A stretch of DNA of 64,000 nucleotides from Lepidurus packardi (GCA_023053545.1 JAKZAN010000005.1:6014001-6078000); one strand, 5' to 3'; positions 48,298 to 61,161 are shown, counted from the first letter of the stretch. A program made the numbers and translations. Notes: a model not told the origin generated them from the letters alone.

Positions 48298-49177
48298 GGC
48301 TACCTGCAAAGATTTGAAAAATGCGTATACTAAGTCCATCATTAGAATGCGGCTTAATGCCTAACTGAATTTACTCTGGGTTCTTCGCGAAATAAAACAA
48401 AACACCACGCTGCTCCACAAGATGAATGCTTAACCCGCGAAACACGAAGACCGGCATACAAAATCAAGCTATCGATTGCGTATGAAGGTTCCCGCTTCCC
48501 CAACCCGTTTTTGAGAACGGTGGATTCGCCCGTTCAAGAACGCGCTTTAGCCGTTACGCAGTAGCTATCGAAGCCAAGGAAAGGGGACACAAGAAGGGAA
48601 CCATTTGGGCTCACTTACAGCAAAGCTTGGTACCTACCGTACGCTTCCTATAGCGCCACTAACGGCTAAAAAGACTACGATGAACAGACTTTGTTATGTA
48701 TTTATATAAATTGCGTTTAGAGAGAATAAGTTACTAACAATACATATTAAATAATACAGAAGCAAAATAACGCATAATTTGTAGTACAAATTTGATCCTC
48801 ATCCGATCCGATGTGATCCGAAAACAGATCACTGAAAATTGTTCCATCGGCATCGCAGAGCTTTTAATACAAACCAAATCTAACCGATAATGTGATCGTA
48901 TGATACCCTAGTTCATTTTTATAAGATCCGACCCTAACAGCTTCTATTATAATAATACTTAAAAAAAAAAATTAAAAAATAGGAGTCGGCTGAAACTACA
49001 CCCCGTTTAAATAGTTCCCGTTCCCACCACAGCGGCTTTCAGGTGCTGAAGCTGAAAGTTGTGTGTGTTTGTGAGTTGGTCTGCAGTCTTGTAACGTCTC
49101 ATTCTCTTTTTCCTTGTGCAAGTTATGGCTTCTGGCTGAAGTCAAGTGTCAAAGCAAACAAAAACAGTTCCTATTTG
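48298..49177. other. Divergent intergenic region between SET and the RSBN1-like gene
   Basis: Holds the SET leader exon and intron and the promoter and leader of the plus-strand gene. No repeat was recognised. A probable SET leader donor was not pinned down. Confidence 0.4.
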
Positions 49178-52100
49178 ATGGCGAAACCGCTCCTCAAAAT
49201 GGACGAAAGTAGTAGTACGGAACCCCCAATTAAATGTAAAGAGTCAAGTGCTGCTTGCGAATCGGAAGTACGGTTATTTGCGTATGGATTCAGAGACCTT
49301 CCGGGTCTGCCCCCGCTCCCCGCACCCCCAGCAGACGCGCCAATGTCAACGTGTACAGGACCACGTACCCCACACGAAAGTAATAAAGTCTTGTATGATA
49401 AACACTGTTTTTACTACCTTTACCTTATGTATTTCTACCCTTGATCTAGGTGACACAGAAAGAAAAACTCCTACTGAGTCTGACGTCCAATTATCCGAAT
49501 CTCGTCCAGACGCGGAAAATTCTCAGGCCCAGCCTTCATCCTCCGAACCGAAACCCACCAAAATCCCTGTTGAATCCAGTGATGAAGATTTTACTGGATT
49601 TACAGAGCCTTTAGAGGTAGATACAGGCCCTCCACCGTTAATTACCGCGCTTGAGAGTAATGTGGAAGCAAACGTTTCCCTCCATAACTTGAAAACCACA
49701 AGCCCAGTCCCAGGAATCGATTCCCACCCCGCCACCAAAGATACCCCAAAAGGTAAAGTTGATTCTACGTCCTCTAAACCCAAATCCAGCCACCGAGAAT
49801 CCAAGGATAGTCGTTCTCATCATCGCCACAGCAGTTCTTCGTCGAAAGAAAAGGAAAAAGACGGAGGGCATCATCCCAAAAGCCATCGTCATCACGAAGA
49901 AAAGGACCGTAAGGTTCACCAGAGTAGTTCCAGTTCTCATTCATCTTCCAGACGTGACTGTCGCCGTTGTTATGAGCGTCGCAAAACCAAGAAAGTGTCC
50001 GTTGGAGTGCAGTGCAAACGCGACGTCAAACCGGCACTGGAACAGTCACCTAAAGGAGATGCCAACACCAAACTGTTGATGAAATTTGAGAAACACTACT
50101 CGCTTTCCCGACCGTTGTCTTTGGCAGCGCCTGGACTCGAACAGTACAAATTTGGCCCCTATATCCACATTGAAACCTATCCCAACGGAGGGGCGTCCGT
50201 CGTGCACATGTATCAAGATGAGATTGCCCATTTAAATGACGAAGAGATGAACCAATTAGCTCGGGAATTTTTCGAGGTATTTTCTATTTTCACAAACTTT
50301 CTAGCCATAATTTTAAGTAAATCTAGAAATGGGGAACGTTGAATGTTGAATTTGTCGTATAATAGGTCGTGTTTAGCGAAGATGAAGATGGGTACGCATA
50401 CCATGTGATGGGTATTGTGCATGATTCCGCGCGGTATTTGCCGGACTTACTGGATCATTTGGCTGACACTTATCCAAATTTGACGGTCAAGAATGGTGTC
50501 TTGGGAAGAGGTTCAGATATTGAAACAACCAATGTTTCGCGCTATAAAGAACAGGTAGAATGCAATCAGCTAAGTACAGGAAGATTTGAAGTAACCTAGA
50601 TTAAAGAAAAAATATTTTTACAACTTTTAAGAAAAGTTAAACGTCTATTTTTTACATTTAAATTAAAAAGCCCTGACTGAATAATGTTGGAATCTTCCCA
50701 AGGTTGCGCGCTCGTATTGCAAAGGAACTTTCCGGTATGGTCCGTTGCACCAAATCTCATTGGTGGGCACCGTTACGGAAGAAGTGGGAGGCTTTTTCCC
50801 CAATTTTTTGACGATGGTAGAGAAAAATCCGTTTTTGCGTATGGTAAGATCATAAATTTTCAACCTGAAGTCTGAAAAAACTAATTGTGAATGCGTTTAG
50901 GCCATGCCGTGGGGTTCTTTATCTGTAGTGCCGATGGAAACGCCCCTCGAGTCGAACGACGGACCAATTTTGTGGATCAGACCTGGTGAACAATTGATTC
51001 CCACCGCGGAAATGTCAAAGTCCCCCCTTAAGCGCAAAAGGTAATTCTAAATAGTTAATAGAACATAGTTCATGGATTCAGACGAATTTTTGCTTCAGGG
51101 CGGGAATTAATGAGCTAAGAAATTTGCAATATTTGCCACGTGCCTTGGAGGCCAGAGAGATCTTGTTTGAGGACCGAACCAAAGCGCATGCAGACCACGT
51201 TGGTCATGGTTTGGATCGTAAAACCACAGCTGCAGTGGGTAAGAATTTCTTTTTTCGCTTCGTTGTTAAAACGTGACATTTTCTGAATTTGGTGGCTCTT
51301 CTGTTATTATAACCGGAAAACAGCGTGCAGAGGGCCAAGGTTGTGTTTTTGTGTGTATTATTTGAACTTAAAAGTAAGAAACTACGTTTTCTCTTTCGTT
51401 TTGTTGCAGGGATCTTGAAAGCTGTCAATTGTGGAGAAAACCCAGCCTTGAATCGTATTACCAAGGATGTGGTTGCGTTCCATGCTGGGGATTTCGTAGA
51501 ACTATCCCAGAAACTCCAGTTAGACCTCCATGAACCACCAATGTCCCAGGTTAGTCTCTGATCCTTAAATTGCACAAACCGTTTAATTGCCCTGCCGGTT
51601 TTTTATATTTTTTAATGTTAATATAATATTAAACTATATATTTATATATTAATAAATTAAATATTAAATATAATATTAATAACCTGACTATAATGTATTC
51701 TTGTTGTATTTAGTGCGTCCAATGGATTGAAGAAGCGAAACTGAACCAATTGCATCGCGAAGGGGCTCGGTATGCCCGGGTTCAATTATTGGACAACGAT
51801 ATTTACTTTCTACCGCGAAATATCATTCACCAGTTTCGTACCGTGGCAGCGGTGACCAGTATCGGTGAGAAAAATGATAGAAAACGAGCCTAAAATCACA
51901 AAGTAATAAATACATATTATTTAGCTTGGCATTTAAGGTTGAAGCAATATTATCCTGAGTTGGAGGAGGAGTTTGAGGAGATGAAAGACGCGGGAGCATC
52001 AGAATTGGAATTAACCGAGTATATGCGGCGCCAAGGTATGAAGCGTTACGTACCAGCGCACGGCAGTTTGGAAAATTACGACGCTGATCCGTGCCACAAA

Positions 52101-54100
52101 GTGCGTATAAGGAGCGAAACCAACAGCCAAGCAACTACAGACTCAGAAGACGATACAGCACGGGTTAAGCAAAATGTCAAGAAGACCAAGACGAAGAAGT
52201 TGAGTGAAAGCGAAGAACCGAAGAAGAAAAGGATGGACAAGATCGAGGAGGTCAAAGTTTCCAGTCCTGGTGACGATAATGAAGATTCGGGATCATATAA
52301 GTCTAGTTCGGTTAAGAAGAAAAGGATCGACAAGATAGAGGAGGTCAAAGTTTCCAGTTCTGGTAACGATAATGAAGATTCGGGATCACATAAGTCTAGT
52401 TCGGTTAAGAAGAAAAAGATCGACAAGATAGAGGAGGTCAAAGTCTCATGTCCTGGTAACGGTAATGAAGATTCGGGATCACATAAGTCGAGTTTGGTCC
52501 ATAGAGAAGAAGACGAGGAATGTGGCGTAGACGACAGCTCTGTGGCGAAAGTGGGAGAGCAGAATGGGAAATCTGAGAAGCTGAAGGAGAAGAAGCGAGC
52601 TAAGGATGACGAGAGTGAGAAACGAGTTAAGGATGATGAGAGTGAGAAGCGCAAGAAAAAGGAGAAAAGCAAGAAGTCAGATCGTAAAGAGAAGACTGAA
52701 CACCGAAGCAAAGATCGAAGAGAGAAAAGTAAAGATACAGAGCATCAGTCCAGAAGAGAAGAAACGCCAAATTTGGCAGAAAACAAGGAAAATGTGCAAG
52801 TTACACCAGCGGCCGACGAACTTCTATCAAAATCACCAGATTTGCCAGTAGACCCTGAGAAATTAGATTCTCCTACGCCTGTGCTCGATGCAGATTCTCC
52901 TAGCGAGCTTTCTGAGTTTAGAGGTATTGCAACGACGGTTTATATTTACACAGGTATTTTAATATGTTTTTGTTTGTTTTTTCTTTTTTTGTAGCTGAAA
53001 AGAGACCGCTGGAGGAGGAAAATAGAGGTGAATCGGACACCGACCAGATGCCTGAATTGAAAAAAATCAAAACGGAAGACGAGCAACATCTTGACGATCT
53101 GGAACCCAAGATTGATGAAGTTAATGTAAGCGAAACTCCAGGAGAGAATTCTATGGTCAATCAAAAGGAAAATGAGGCGGAAGCGAGCAACGTTAAGGTT
53201 GAGAATGAGGGAGTTTGTGACTACAGCGGTTTGGAAACCGTAACAGAAGTGCCTTCCAGCGAAACAGCTATTGACCCAACAGAAGCTATTGCAATGGCGA
53301 ACGAAGTCGACAAAAAGGAAGTCAATAACGAGTTCCCTGTCAGTTCGCTGCACACTAGCGATATCCAGCCTTTTACTGTTTCTAATGGTATTAACAGCAA
53401 GGCAGAATCGGAGAGTAACCCTGATACTACGGCCGATTCGAGCGATAAAGTTGATGGCGAAGCCGAACCGGCAGCAGGAGTTGATACTAAGCAGGAACCT
53501 ATTGATACTAAAGATATCCCGGATTCGATTAAAAGTGTCGATGTTAAGGAGACGGAATTACGGAATGGGATTTCAAACTGTGAGAAAGCAAAAAGTACCG
53601 AAGAAAGCAAGAAAACCGAAAAAGTTCATCATGACGAGAAGGACAGACATAGGCATTCGACGTCCAGTAAATCGAAGCATAGTGAACGAACCAAAGATCG
53701 TCATCGGAGTCATAGCAAAGATGTGAAAGACTCCGAGAAAGATTCCAAGGACAGGACAAGGGACAAGCACGACCGTTCGAGGCATGATAAGTTGAAATCC
53801 AGTATGAAAAGTGAACGAAGTAGTAATCATACTAGTAGTAGGGATAAAGAACAAGCCATAGGCAGAGTGAATGGCAAACCGCCGCCGTCTTTGCCTTCAA
53901 CGCCAAAGGTGACAACTTTTGGGGACAAGTTCAAGTCGGATTCCAAGCTGTGTCGGCCGGTTATCAAATCTCCGGGCAAGCATTTAGTGAAGAAGGACTT
54001 GTTTATGAATAAAAGTTCGGGAACAGTCGATTTGCTTGGCGAAATCATGTCCACGATGACCCATTTAACGAAGAAAGAAGAAAAAGAAGAGGAATTCTGA
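49178..54100 (+). CDS. RSBN1/KDM9-like (DPY-21 family) chromatin protein
   Basis: Round spermatid basic protein 1 family. C. elegans DPY-21 and mouse RSBN1 demethylate H4K20me2 through a JmjC-like fold. Exons: 49178-49379, 49450-50276, 50366-50554, 50703-50843, 50901-51040, 51099-51238, 51410-51549, 51714-51864, 51925-52923, 52995-54100 (1344 aa). Disordered His/Ser/Lys-rich N-terminus (about 70-270), conserved catalytic core (about 280-700: [80 protein letters not shown]), then a very long charged, disordered C-terminal half. The start is uncertain: ATGs at 49178 and 49199 are both plausible and the frame stays open upstream. The C-terminal half contains three tandem 31-residue repeats (52221-52499). 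Demethylase activity is inferred from the family. Confidence 0.92.
52221..52499 (+). repeat. In-frame tandem repeat, 3 x 93 bp, inside the RSBN1-like gene
   Basis: Units start at 52221, 52314 and 52407. Each encodes 31 residues of the pattern [17 protein letters not shown], NEDSGSxKSSSV. Copies differ by only a few residues, so the array is a recent in-frame minisatellite expansion in a disordered charged region. Confidence 0.95.
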
Positions 54101-54635
54101 AGAAAGTGCTTTCTCCCCTTTCCTAATTTAAACCTCTGACCATTCGTCTTTTCCTCAGAGCAGCGTTTTCTATAAATTATATATATATTGGGTCCCAAAG
54201 CCTTGGTCGTCCTATGCTACATAACTTTTGCAAGAAGGTTTGGGATGATCTCACAGTACCTGAAGCTTCCAGCATATTTTTTTGGTTCAGTTTTATTTTT
54301 ATTATTTGTAGGGCTTGAGATTAAATTATGCCCATTTTGAATTTATTTTCATGCTAAACTCCTTAGCTAAATGCTGGATGCCAAAAGGTGGTTGAATTGG
54401 AGGTGGATTTTTTAAAAAAAAAATCTGAAATTTGATAAGGATGCTTTTCTGTTTTGTATTGGGACTATATTACAAAACATTGCCTACGAGATGTCTGCTA
54501 ACCCGAAAAGGTACAGCTTCCTCTCGTACATGTTATTCTGTTGTAGTAGCCTTTTTACGGTTGAAGCAAGGGCTTTTTATTTTTCCTAGCATTATAATTT
54601 CTGTTGCACTCTGCCTGCTACGCAAGGTCACCAAC
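54101..54635. other. Convergent 3' intergenic region
   Basis: Holds the 3' UTRs of the plus-strand RSBN1-like gene and minus-strand MIC19. No canonical AATAAA was seen directly after the RSBN1-like stop. A TTTAGGGTC-like word and A+T-rich runs carry no recognisable gene. Confidence 0.4.
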
Positions 54636-55590
54636 TCAAGATCCCAGTTTCTCCAAGCACTCCTACAACAATACAGTAAAAAACATAGTAAAGACAAACC
54701 GCCAAAAATATTCACATTTCCTCTTTTGTTTTAAATTACCTGTCGTGCTCTGTGGACGCAAGCGATAAACTCTCGGACGACTGGCTCACAGTTGAGGGTT
54801 GCCGACTGGTTGTCCTTGTAACATTGTTGGACTTGTGATCGCATATCCATGCAAATAGGACCACACTTGGGGCGGTCCAATAGCTGACCTACGTTCTGGA
54901 CCGATTCCTGATACCTATTTTCCATAATTTCCATATGGCTGGAATTCTAAGGAGAAAATTTACGATATTAGGTCATTTTGAAGAATTGTAGCATTATTTT
55001 ACTTCTTCTGATAAAGCTGCCAATCGTTGACGCCAGAAGTTGTCAAGTTTACGAAGCGCTTCTTCTCGTTCTTCACGGATCTTAAGGGCAGTTAGATGTG
55101 CTTCTTCCAAAAATCGTCCCAAACTTTCGTGCGAAATATTGCCATCTTTGGTGACGGGGATTACAATTTCAGGGGCTACTATCGGAGGTGGCGGTGGTAG
55201 CGGAGGCGCTAAGGCTTCGGATGAAGCCGGCTGAGGTGGTACAGGCGGAGCTTGAGCTGAAACCAAGCGAAAGAAAATTTGCATCACGTACCGGTACTAA
55301 AAGCTGTTTTAAAACGGAATTCTACCTTTTGGCACACGGTGGGTTCCTTGTTTTGCATCGAGCTCTTCTCTCAAGCGTCTCACTACAGAGTCGGATACCT
55401 AAATAAACCGAAATTAGCCTTAATGATATATTTCAAAATCAAGTTAATTGCGATACGAATGTAACGCATGAATGAATGGGAGTAAAGATGTTTTTTCATG
55501 GATACATATGGGATACGTTCATACTTTGATCACACCAGCACCTTCATCATTCACTACTGTAATTTTTCGTGAACTTCCTGAGTTTCCCAT
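54636..55590 (-). CDS. MIC19 (CHCHD3/CHCHD6-like), MICOS subunit
   Basis: Mitochondrial inner-membrane cristae-junction subunit, peripheral on the intermembrane side. Exons: 55590-55525, 55398-55326, 55256-55003, 54946-54740, 54662-54636 (208 aa; human CHCHD3 is 227). It begins MGNSGSSRK, an N-myristoylation motif like the family. KITVVNDE and the VVRRLREELDA stretch (DUF737 region), a Pro-rich linker and a coiled coil (FLEEAHLTALKIREEREEAL) follow. The C-terminal CHCH domain has paired Cys in CGPICMDMRSQVQQCY, C in TLNCEP and C in FIACVHRA. The last exon is only 27 nt (ECLEKLGS, stop), matching the SMLEKGG end of the human protein. If the preceding donor is missed, the protein ends two codons later (VI). 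Confidence 0.93.
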
Positions 55591-55857
55591 GCTATCACAT
55601 TTGTTTAAGAGGCTTTTAAAAATTATCGGCTGTTTTATTTACAAAACCCAACATCCGAGCCTGTTCACAGACTATTCGCGAACAGCCGTCTTCTAAATTA
55701 GAGCCCGGGGTTTGTGTTTTAGGTAGTCCACGTAAATAAACTTCTACTCGATCTCAAATTCTTAATGATCGATTCCTAGTCAGTTTTGTCAGTTGAACAG
55801 TTTGTGATAGTTGTATTTTTGTTTTCTGACTGGTGCAAAACAGTGGATTGTGAAATT
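55591..55857. promoter_or_regulatory. Bidirectional promoter between MIC19 and PPP1R2
   Basis: The start codons are divergent and 267 bp apart, implying a shared promoter. No TATA box is obvious. Confidence 0.6.
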
Positions 55858-57015
55858 ATGGCAGAAAACTTAATGAAGGTGCCGGTGAAAGGAATTTTAA
55901 AGAACTCGGCAAGCTTTGAAGGACCAGGAGTTCCTAAAAGGTAAAAAGAAAATTATGACTTCCTTTGTTAGCGAATTCTTATCTTATTGTTGTGGTCAAT
56001 TCTTCTCGCAATTTCCGTCGCATTCTGCAGTTTTGTTGTCCTCCTTACGGGATCCTGCTTTTGTGCTCTAACTCTCTTTACGCTTTTTGTAAATTAAAAG
56101 CTTCCTATGTATCCGAAATTTTGTTACGTTAGCTTTTTTTAGAAAATCAGATTTGACATGTTTGCTTATTCTGGTCGAGCTAGCACAAGCTCAAAACAAA
56201 ACGGGGTCATAAAATTTCTCCGCTATAAATAGTCTAGACCGAAATTCGAAGAATCAATCCTAGTTGTTGGTTTGTTGCGTGTTTCGGGTCTTATTTTAGC
56301 TTTTTTGCACTATATAATCGTCCTACGCATGTTATTCCGAAAGTCAGAGAAAAACATAAAGCAGAAAAGCAGCTTAATGTGGTACTTTGGGATTTATTAG
56401 TCACGCATCCAAAGGCGGACCCAAATGGGACGAAATGAACATCCTGGCCACCCATCATCCACCCGATAAGGATTATGGCCATATGAAAATTGATGAGCCC
56501 AAAACCCCCTATAGCTACGATATGGAGGATGGAGAATCCGGCGACGAAGCTGATGGAGCTCGGAAGTTGGACAGCGCACTCTTACGTCAAAAGTATTGAA
56601 AAATTGTAAATAAAAGAAAATAACTGAATTTCGATTTTGGTGTTTCAGATTACAGCAAGATTCGCGACGACGTTCGGTCTCTGAAGCCGAGTCTGAATTA
56701 GATGAAGAAGAAGATGAAGACGAGACTCCAGAAATGAAAGGTTTCTTTACATCTTTTATTTAAAAGAATCACATTACGCAATCAATTCTTGGTACAGAAA
56801 AGCGGCGCCAATTTCAAAAGAGGCGAAAGGACCACTACAATGAATATATGGCAGTTCAGTTAGCGCGGAAACTGATGGAAAAGGATGAAAAAGATGAAGA
56901 AGAAGGTCTAGAAGGTGGACAGAACAAGTCTTCCCACGACGATGCGATGGAGGAAGAAGAGGATTTGCAAGAGGCCGTCGAAGCTAAAGAAAACTTGGAG
57001 TCAAGAGAGTCATAG
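55858..57015 (+). CDS. PPP1R2: Protein phosphatase inhibitor 2 (PPP1R2/I-2)
   Basis: Intrinsically disordered inhibitor and chaperone of protein phosphatase 1. Exons: 55858-55940, 56401-56592, 56649-56740, 56798-57015 (194 aa; human 205). All three PP1 docking elements are visible: the N-terminal VKGILKN (SILK-type), [19 protein letters not shown] with [11 protein letters not shown] (a GSK3/CDK-type Thr-Pro site), and the inhibitory helix [19 protein letters not shown], whose HYNE occupies the PP1 active site. Acidic stretches ([10 protein letters not shown] and the C-terminus) are usual for the family. Confidence 0.95.
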
Positions 57016-57688
57016 GCATAATGCGGAGGAAGTTCGAATTAGGTGTTTTTTTCCTATTCAATTTTTCTATTTAAAGCCAGAAGGTTAATCCTAAAAAAAA
57101 CTTTACTTAAAATTTCTTGAATTCATTTTTCCCCCTCACAAGGCGGACAAAACCATGCTAGGTGCCGTGATATTATTAATTTTGTGTAGTTCAACGATTA
57201 ATTTATTTCAGCCACTACGGATACGATCTACGTATTTCAAACTCAATTATCCTTATGGAAAGACAGCTATTAGCCAACAGTATTTGACGCTCAAAGAAAA
57301 ACTAAGCGTTGGTATTTTATGGAGTGTTTGAAAAAAAAATAGTTCATTTGGAAAATTTCCAAGATCTTAAACTCAAATTTTGAAAATTTACGTCTTGATC
57401 CCGACGTGCCGTTAGTTAATCGATGTTGTTTTCGTCTCCAGATTTTTGGTCCAAGGTTCCCATTCATATTCCCTCAATGCTTTTACAAAAACGAACATGC
57501 GATATGTACATAAGAAAACTGAAATCCAGTGGATTCCCTTTGTATTGTTGCACTGCCCTGGGAGAACTGGATTGAATAAATACATGGCTCACACGCATAC
57601 TACATTCAACTACAAGGCAGCTGGAATTTACAAAAATAAATAATAAGAAATAAGTACAAAAAAGAGCTAGCAATACAAAATTACTTTT
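57016..57688. other. Intergenic, no gene seen
   Basis: PPP1R2 3' UTR and the downstream end of the next minus-strand gene. A+T-rich, with no supported frame. Confidence 0.4.
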
Positions 57689-58108
57689 CTAGCATCGCTC
57701 GCCGTAGGCGCCAAAGAGTATTAACAACCCCAGCATTATAAGAGTTGACACGATTTGTTTGACACTGCCGAACAACGGCTGCCCTAAAGCTTGCTTGGAA
57801 GAAAGGGACGCTTGGGACGAGCAATTGGATCCATTTCTGCAGTTCTTGATTGAGTTTCGTCGTTTAGGAAGGCTATTTCGGTCCCAGTGTAACAGCAGAC
57901 GAGTGTTGGTTTTCTGAGAGCTGGTAGTGAAGGAGGGGAGGGGTACACTTTTTGGGTAGTGAAGTCCAATGACATGGTAAGCAGCTTTGGCCCATGATAA
58001 GGAATACATATTGACGATTACCCTGCAAGATAAAATAGTATTAAGTTTATGATGGTAAGGGACCAAAGGCTTCGAGAGACGTTACAGGAATAAGAGGAAG
58101 CGATACAT
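57689..58108 (-). CDS. Small secreted or membrane-anchored protein, unknown
   Basis: Two exons, 58108-58086 and 58022-57689, separated by a 63-base intron with GTAACG donor and CTTGCAG acceptor, give 118 aa. The join creates a signal peptide, MYRFLLFLVIVNMYSLSWA, which the second exon alone lacks; this supports the model. The mature part is basic and Ser/Asn-rich with two close Cys (NCRNGSNC). It ends in a hydrophobic helix (IVSTLIMLGLLILFGAY) followed only by GERC, so it could be a GPI-anchor signal or a C-terminal membrane anchor. I do not recognise it. It is the first of four minus-strand genes of similar type. Confidence 0.65.
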
Positions 58109-59262
58109 GGTTTCGAAATATGTTTGGACTTTGTTTTTGCGATCCGGGAAGGCAAATGGGCAGTTTTCACTCTTACATTTGGCTATAAGTATCTGACCAA
58201 ATGCTTCGGGGAGAAAGGGTCCACACTTTGAAGAAACGGGACAGAAAAGATTTACTCAAATTGGAAAGGGGTTATATTTCAACCCTCCCTTTCACAGGAA
58301 AATCACATTTTTGGGGTTAGTGTGTTTCTTTGATGGTGTACTCCAGACAATTGAAGTTTTAAAAGCTGTTCTAAGGTCAAATATGACGATAACATATTTC
58401 ATCACGTTTCATCAGAGGTCGATCTCTGAGGAAAAATTCAGTAAAGCGGCCAGTCTAACAGTTTAATGAGCCACTCTAAAAGTGGAATAATTCCGCGTGC
58501 TTTTTATTTCTCATCAAATTTAGAGGCTTTCATCAGCAAAATCTGTATATATGCAAAAAAAACTTCCCATATCGTTAATCACGTATAATGAAAAAACGTA
58601 AAAGGAAAAAAATTTCTATATCATACCCCTGAGAATGATCCCCAATTAAGAAACGACCAATGCGAATTTAACTAGCGAGACTATAACCGCGTCCCGTTCG
58701 GACTTTGGTTTTTGTTGGGTTGCTTTGGCGCGAAGCTTTATTTTATTTATTTTTGAAATAAAATAAATTAATAAGCCATTTGAAGAAATTTTTATAACTC
58801 ATTCATCTTAAAGCTTTTCTTCAGATACCATAACTATGCAGGGTTTTCTTACAGATTTCGAAACGATTTCTGTAATCCCATCAATCCATTTTGACTAAAA
58901 CTGGTCGCTTGAATACCACGCTCCAGGGTTTTTCGCCAGAGCTAATATCTAAACAACCTTAATGTCTATATCGTTTAGAAAAGTATTTTAGCAAATTTCT
59001 GCGAGTGTGATGTCCTAGTAATTAACTAGGTTCCATAGTTTAAAAATCGAATTCGTGAATGCGCGCGCTAATAGGTGGTGCCTGGAGGAGGGGCTTATTA
59101 GTTGCAAGTCATCGGAAGCTGTCTCTTGAATGCTTGGAGTAAATAAGTAGGAAATATCAACTATTGTAAGTTAGTGGATAGAAGAATACTTTTCCTAAGA
59201 AGTAGAGGAATAATTTCATAGAACTTTCCCACAAATATTGGAAGTTCCAGTCTCTTTACCGT
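58109..59262. other. Intergenic, no gene seen
   Basis: Upstream region of the 58-kb gene and 3' region of the 59-kb gene. No frame with support and no repeat recognised. Confidence 0.4.
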
Positions 59263-59934
59263 TTATAACTTTTGAGATTCGGTCTCTTGGGGAACCTCTG
59301 AGCCGTATTTGACCGCCATTTTTTCAATCATGCCAACAATCCGGTAAGCTAATTGACTCAGTTCGTCAGCCTGGGTTTCAGTCAATCCACTACGTCTTCC
59401 CACGGCAGCAGTTACCCCAAAGATAGTAGCTGCGGCCGCGAGTCCGAGTAGTACCCAAACTAAACCCACAGTTCCAAATTTGACAAATGGAATAGCTTTA
59501 AGCAACTTGTCGCTATTGTTGATCTCAAATACGTAAAGTTTCCCCAGCAGTTGGCCAATTTTTATATCTTTATCAGTCGGGTAAAAGCCTTGGTAATCAT
59601 CGTCGTCGTGTCTGCGGTCAGCGTGTAATTCCAGTTCGTTGATTGGGTACAGCAAATTTCTCTGGAACGCACCTGAGATAGTGCCAGCTCTCCGTAGCTT
59701 GTTTGCGTTTGTCACTGCCGAAAGTCGAAGAAGTGGGTCAGTAGCTCCGGTCAGCCGCGGATATGTGTTAATCTGCGTAGCTAAAATCCCGCAATTTATC
59801 ACCAACGCAGCTATACTAACCCTATAATCGAAAGAATAATAATAGTAACGGTTACAATTCCTAATATTAGTTTCTTGTCTTTAAATTTAAAATGATTAAG
59901 AAAGTTTTTCTTGGTCATCCTACCTGTTTAACAT
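59263..59934 (-). CDS. Signal-peptide, single-pass membrane protein, unknown
   Basis: Start exon 59934-59924 encodes only MLN plus two bases of the next codon. It splices (AACAG|GTAGGA) to 59821-59263, giving 189 aa. The join builds a signal peptide, MLNRVSIAALVINCGILATQ. A lumenal part follows, rich in Asp, His and Arg (LELHADRRHDDDDYQGFYPT), then one membrane helix (VGLVWVLLGLAAAATIFGV). The tail is short and helical (TETQADELSQLAYRIVGMIE and onward, with KYGSEVP). No homologue comes to mind. The layout of signal, variable linker, membrane helix and short Tyr-containing helical tail is the same as in the gene at 61.2 kb. Confidence 0.7.
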
Positions 59935-61161
59935 CTTCGAGTGCTTGAGATAAACAAATCTGATTAGAATAACACTCGACACGGTGTGAAAAACACAAGA
60001 AGAAAAATCGTTTTTTTGTTGAACCCTTGTTGAAAAACTGCTTGAGTGTTACAAGCTTTAATGACACTTTTTTTTGCTTTGTTCTGTGATAGACAGGACT
60101 GGTACTGGCTTAAACTGCTTCTTTGGCGTTCAAGTTCGAGGGCACAAGACAAGTTTGAAGGTGGAGGGCACAGACAGGTATGGTTTCCAAACAGATTCTT
60201 TCGTAAGCATTTTTATTTGCCTGCCGGCTCGACTTGGCTCCGTGTCGGTGACGTCAATGTCCGACTGACCAAAATCCATGCAATGGAAATTTACGGATAG
60301 TGAGTGTGTGCCACTGGTAAGGTTTCTTTTCCGTGAACCATGTCACGTACAGTACTTATTACCTTAACGAACGACCGTGACTTACTTATTGACTTTTCTC
60401 CTGTACCATTTAACGCTTGTTTACAGCGACCGCAATTCAAATATTAGTGCTTTAAAAAATCCACAGAATTGCAGAAAAACGATTAAACAAGAAAACAGTA
60501 AAGTTTCTTGTGTAAAGCTCATTTCGACGCGTTTTTGCAAATATCATTTTTTATCTAATTTTCTTTTTACGTGGAATGAGAAAATCTTTCTTAAATATTA
60601 CGAGAGATTTTTACAGAATTTCTTTATGTTAATATAAGTAATACTAATACGGAGGGCACAATAATTCTATTTTTGCCTTCAGTAATTCATTTTTTATTTG
60701 CAAGAAAAAAAGGCAAAATCGCGAATTAGGAAAGCGTCATGACCTGAACACTACTTTATTGTTTTGGGAAAATGTAATGCAAATTGAGTACTCGGTTAAA
60801 GCAGTATCCTGTTTGCCGTTTCATTCACAGGAGCAGTGCGCGTTCGTAAACACCCGTGGAAAGCACTGGACGCACCTCGCGGCAGCTTGGGTCTAACAAG
60901 CCCAGGTAAAATCTTCCTTTGTGGCCAAATAATCTAAGCGAGAAGAAGAATGTAAAGAAACAAGGTCAGTTAACGGTTCTCACTATAAAAGGTCAATTCG
61001 GGTCAAATGACCTTTCGTCCTCAGCTTTCCCTCAAGGTATACGCCCTTCTGTACTGTTTAAGAAATTGTATTTTGCATATTGTTGATACAATATGGATAT
61101 CCGATGTTTCAGTTAAAAACCCACATAGCAATAATTTACGCGGAAGAATTGAAGAAAAATT
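59935..61161. other. Intergenic, no gene seen
   Basis: Short plus-strand frames near 60.05-60.3 kb have no splice context or codon bias that I trust. Nothing else was recognised. Confidence 0.4.

Noticed and set aside
49523-50231. Minus-strand frames opposite the RSBN1-like exons
   Set aside because: Shadows of the Ser/His/Lys-rich coding strand. The plus strand carries the conserved protein and splice sites.
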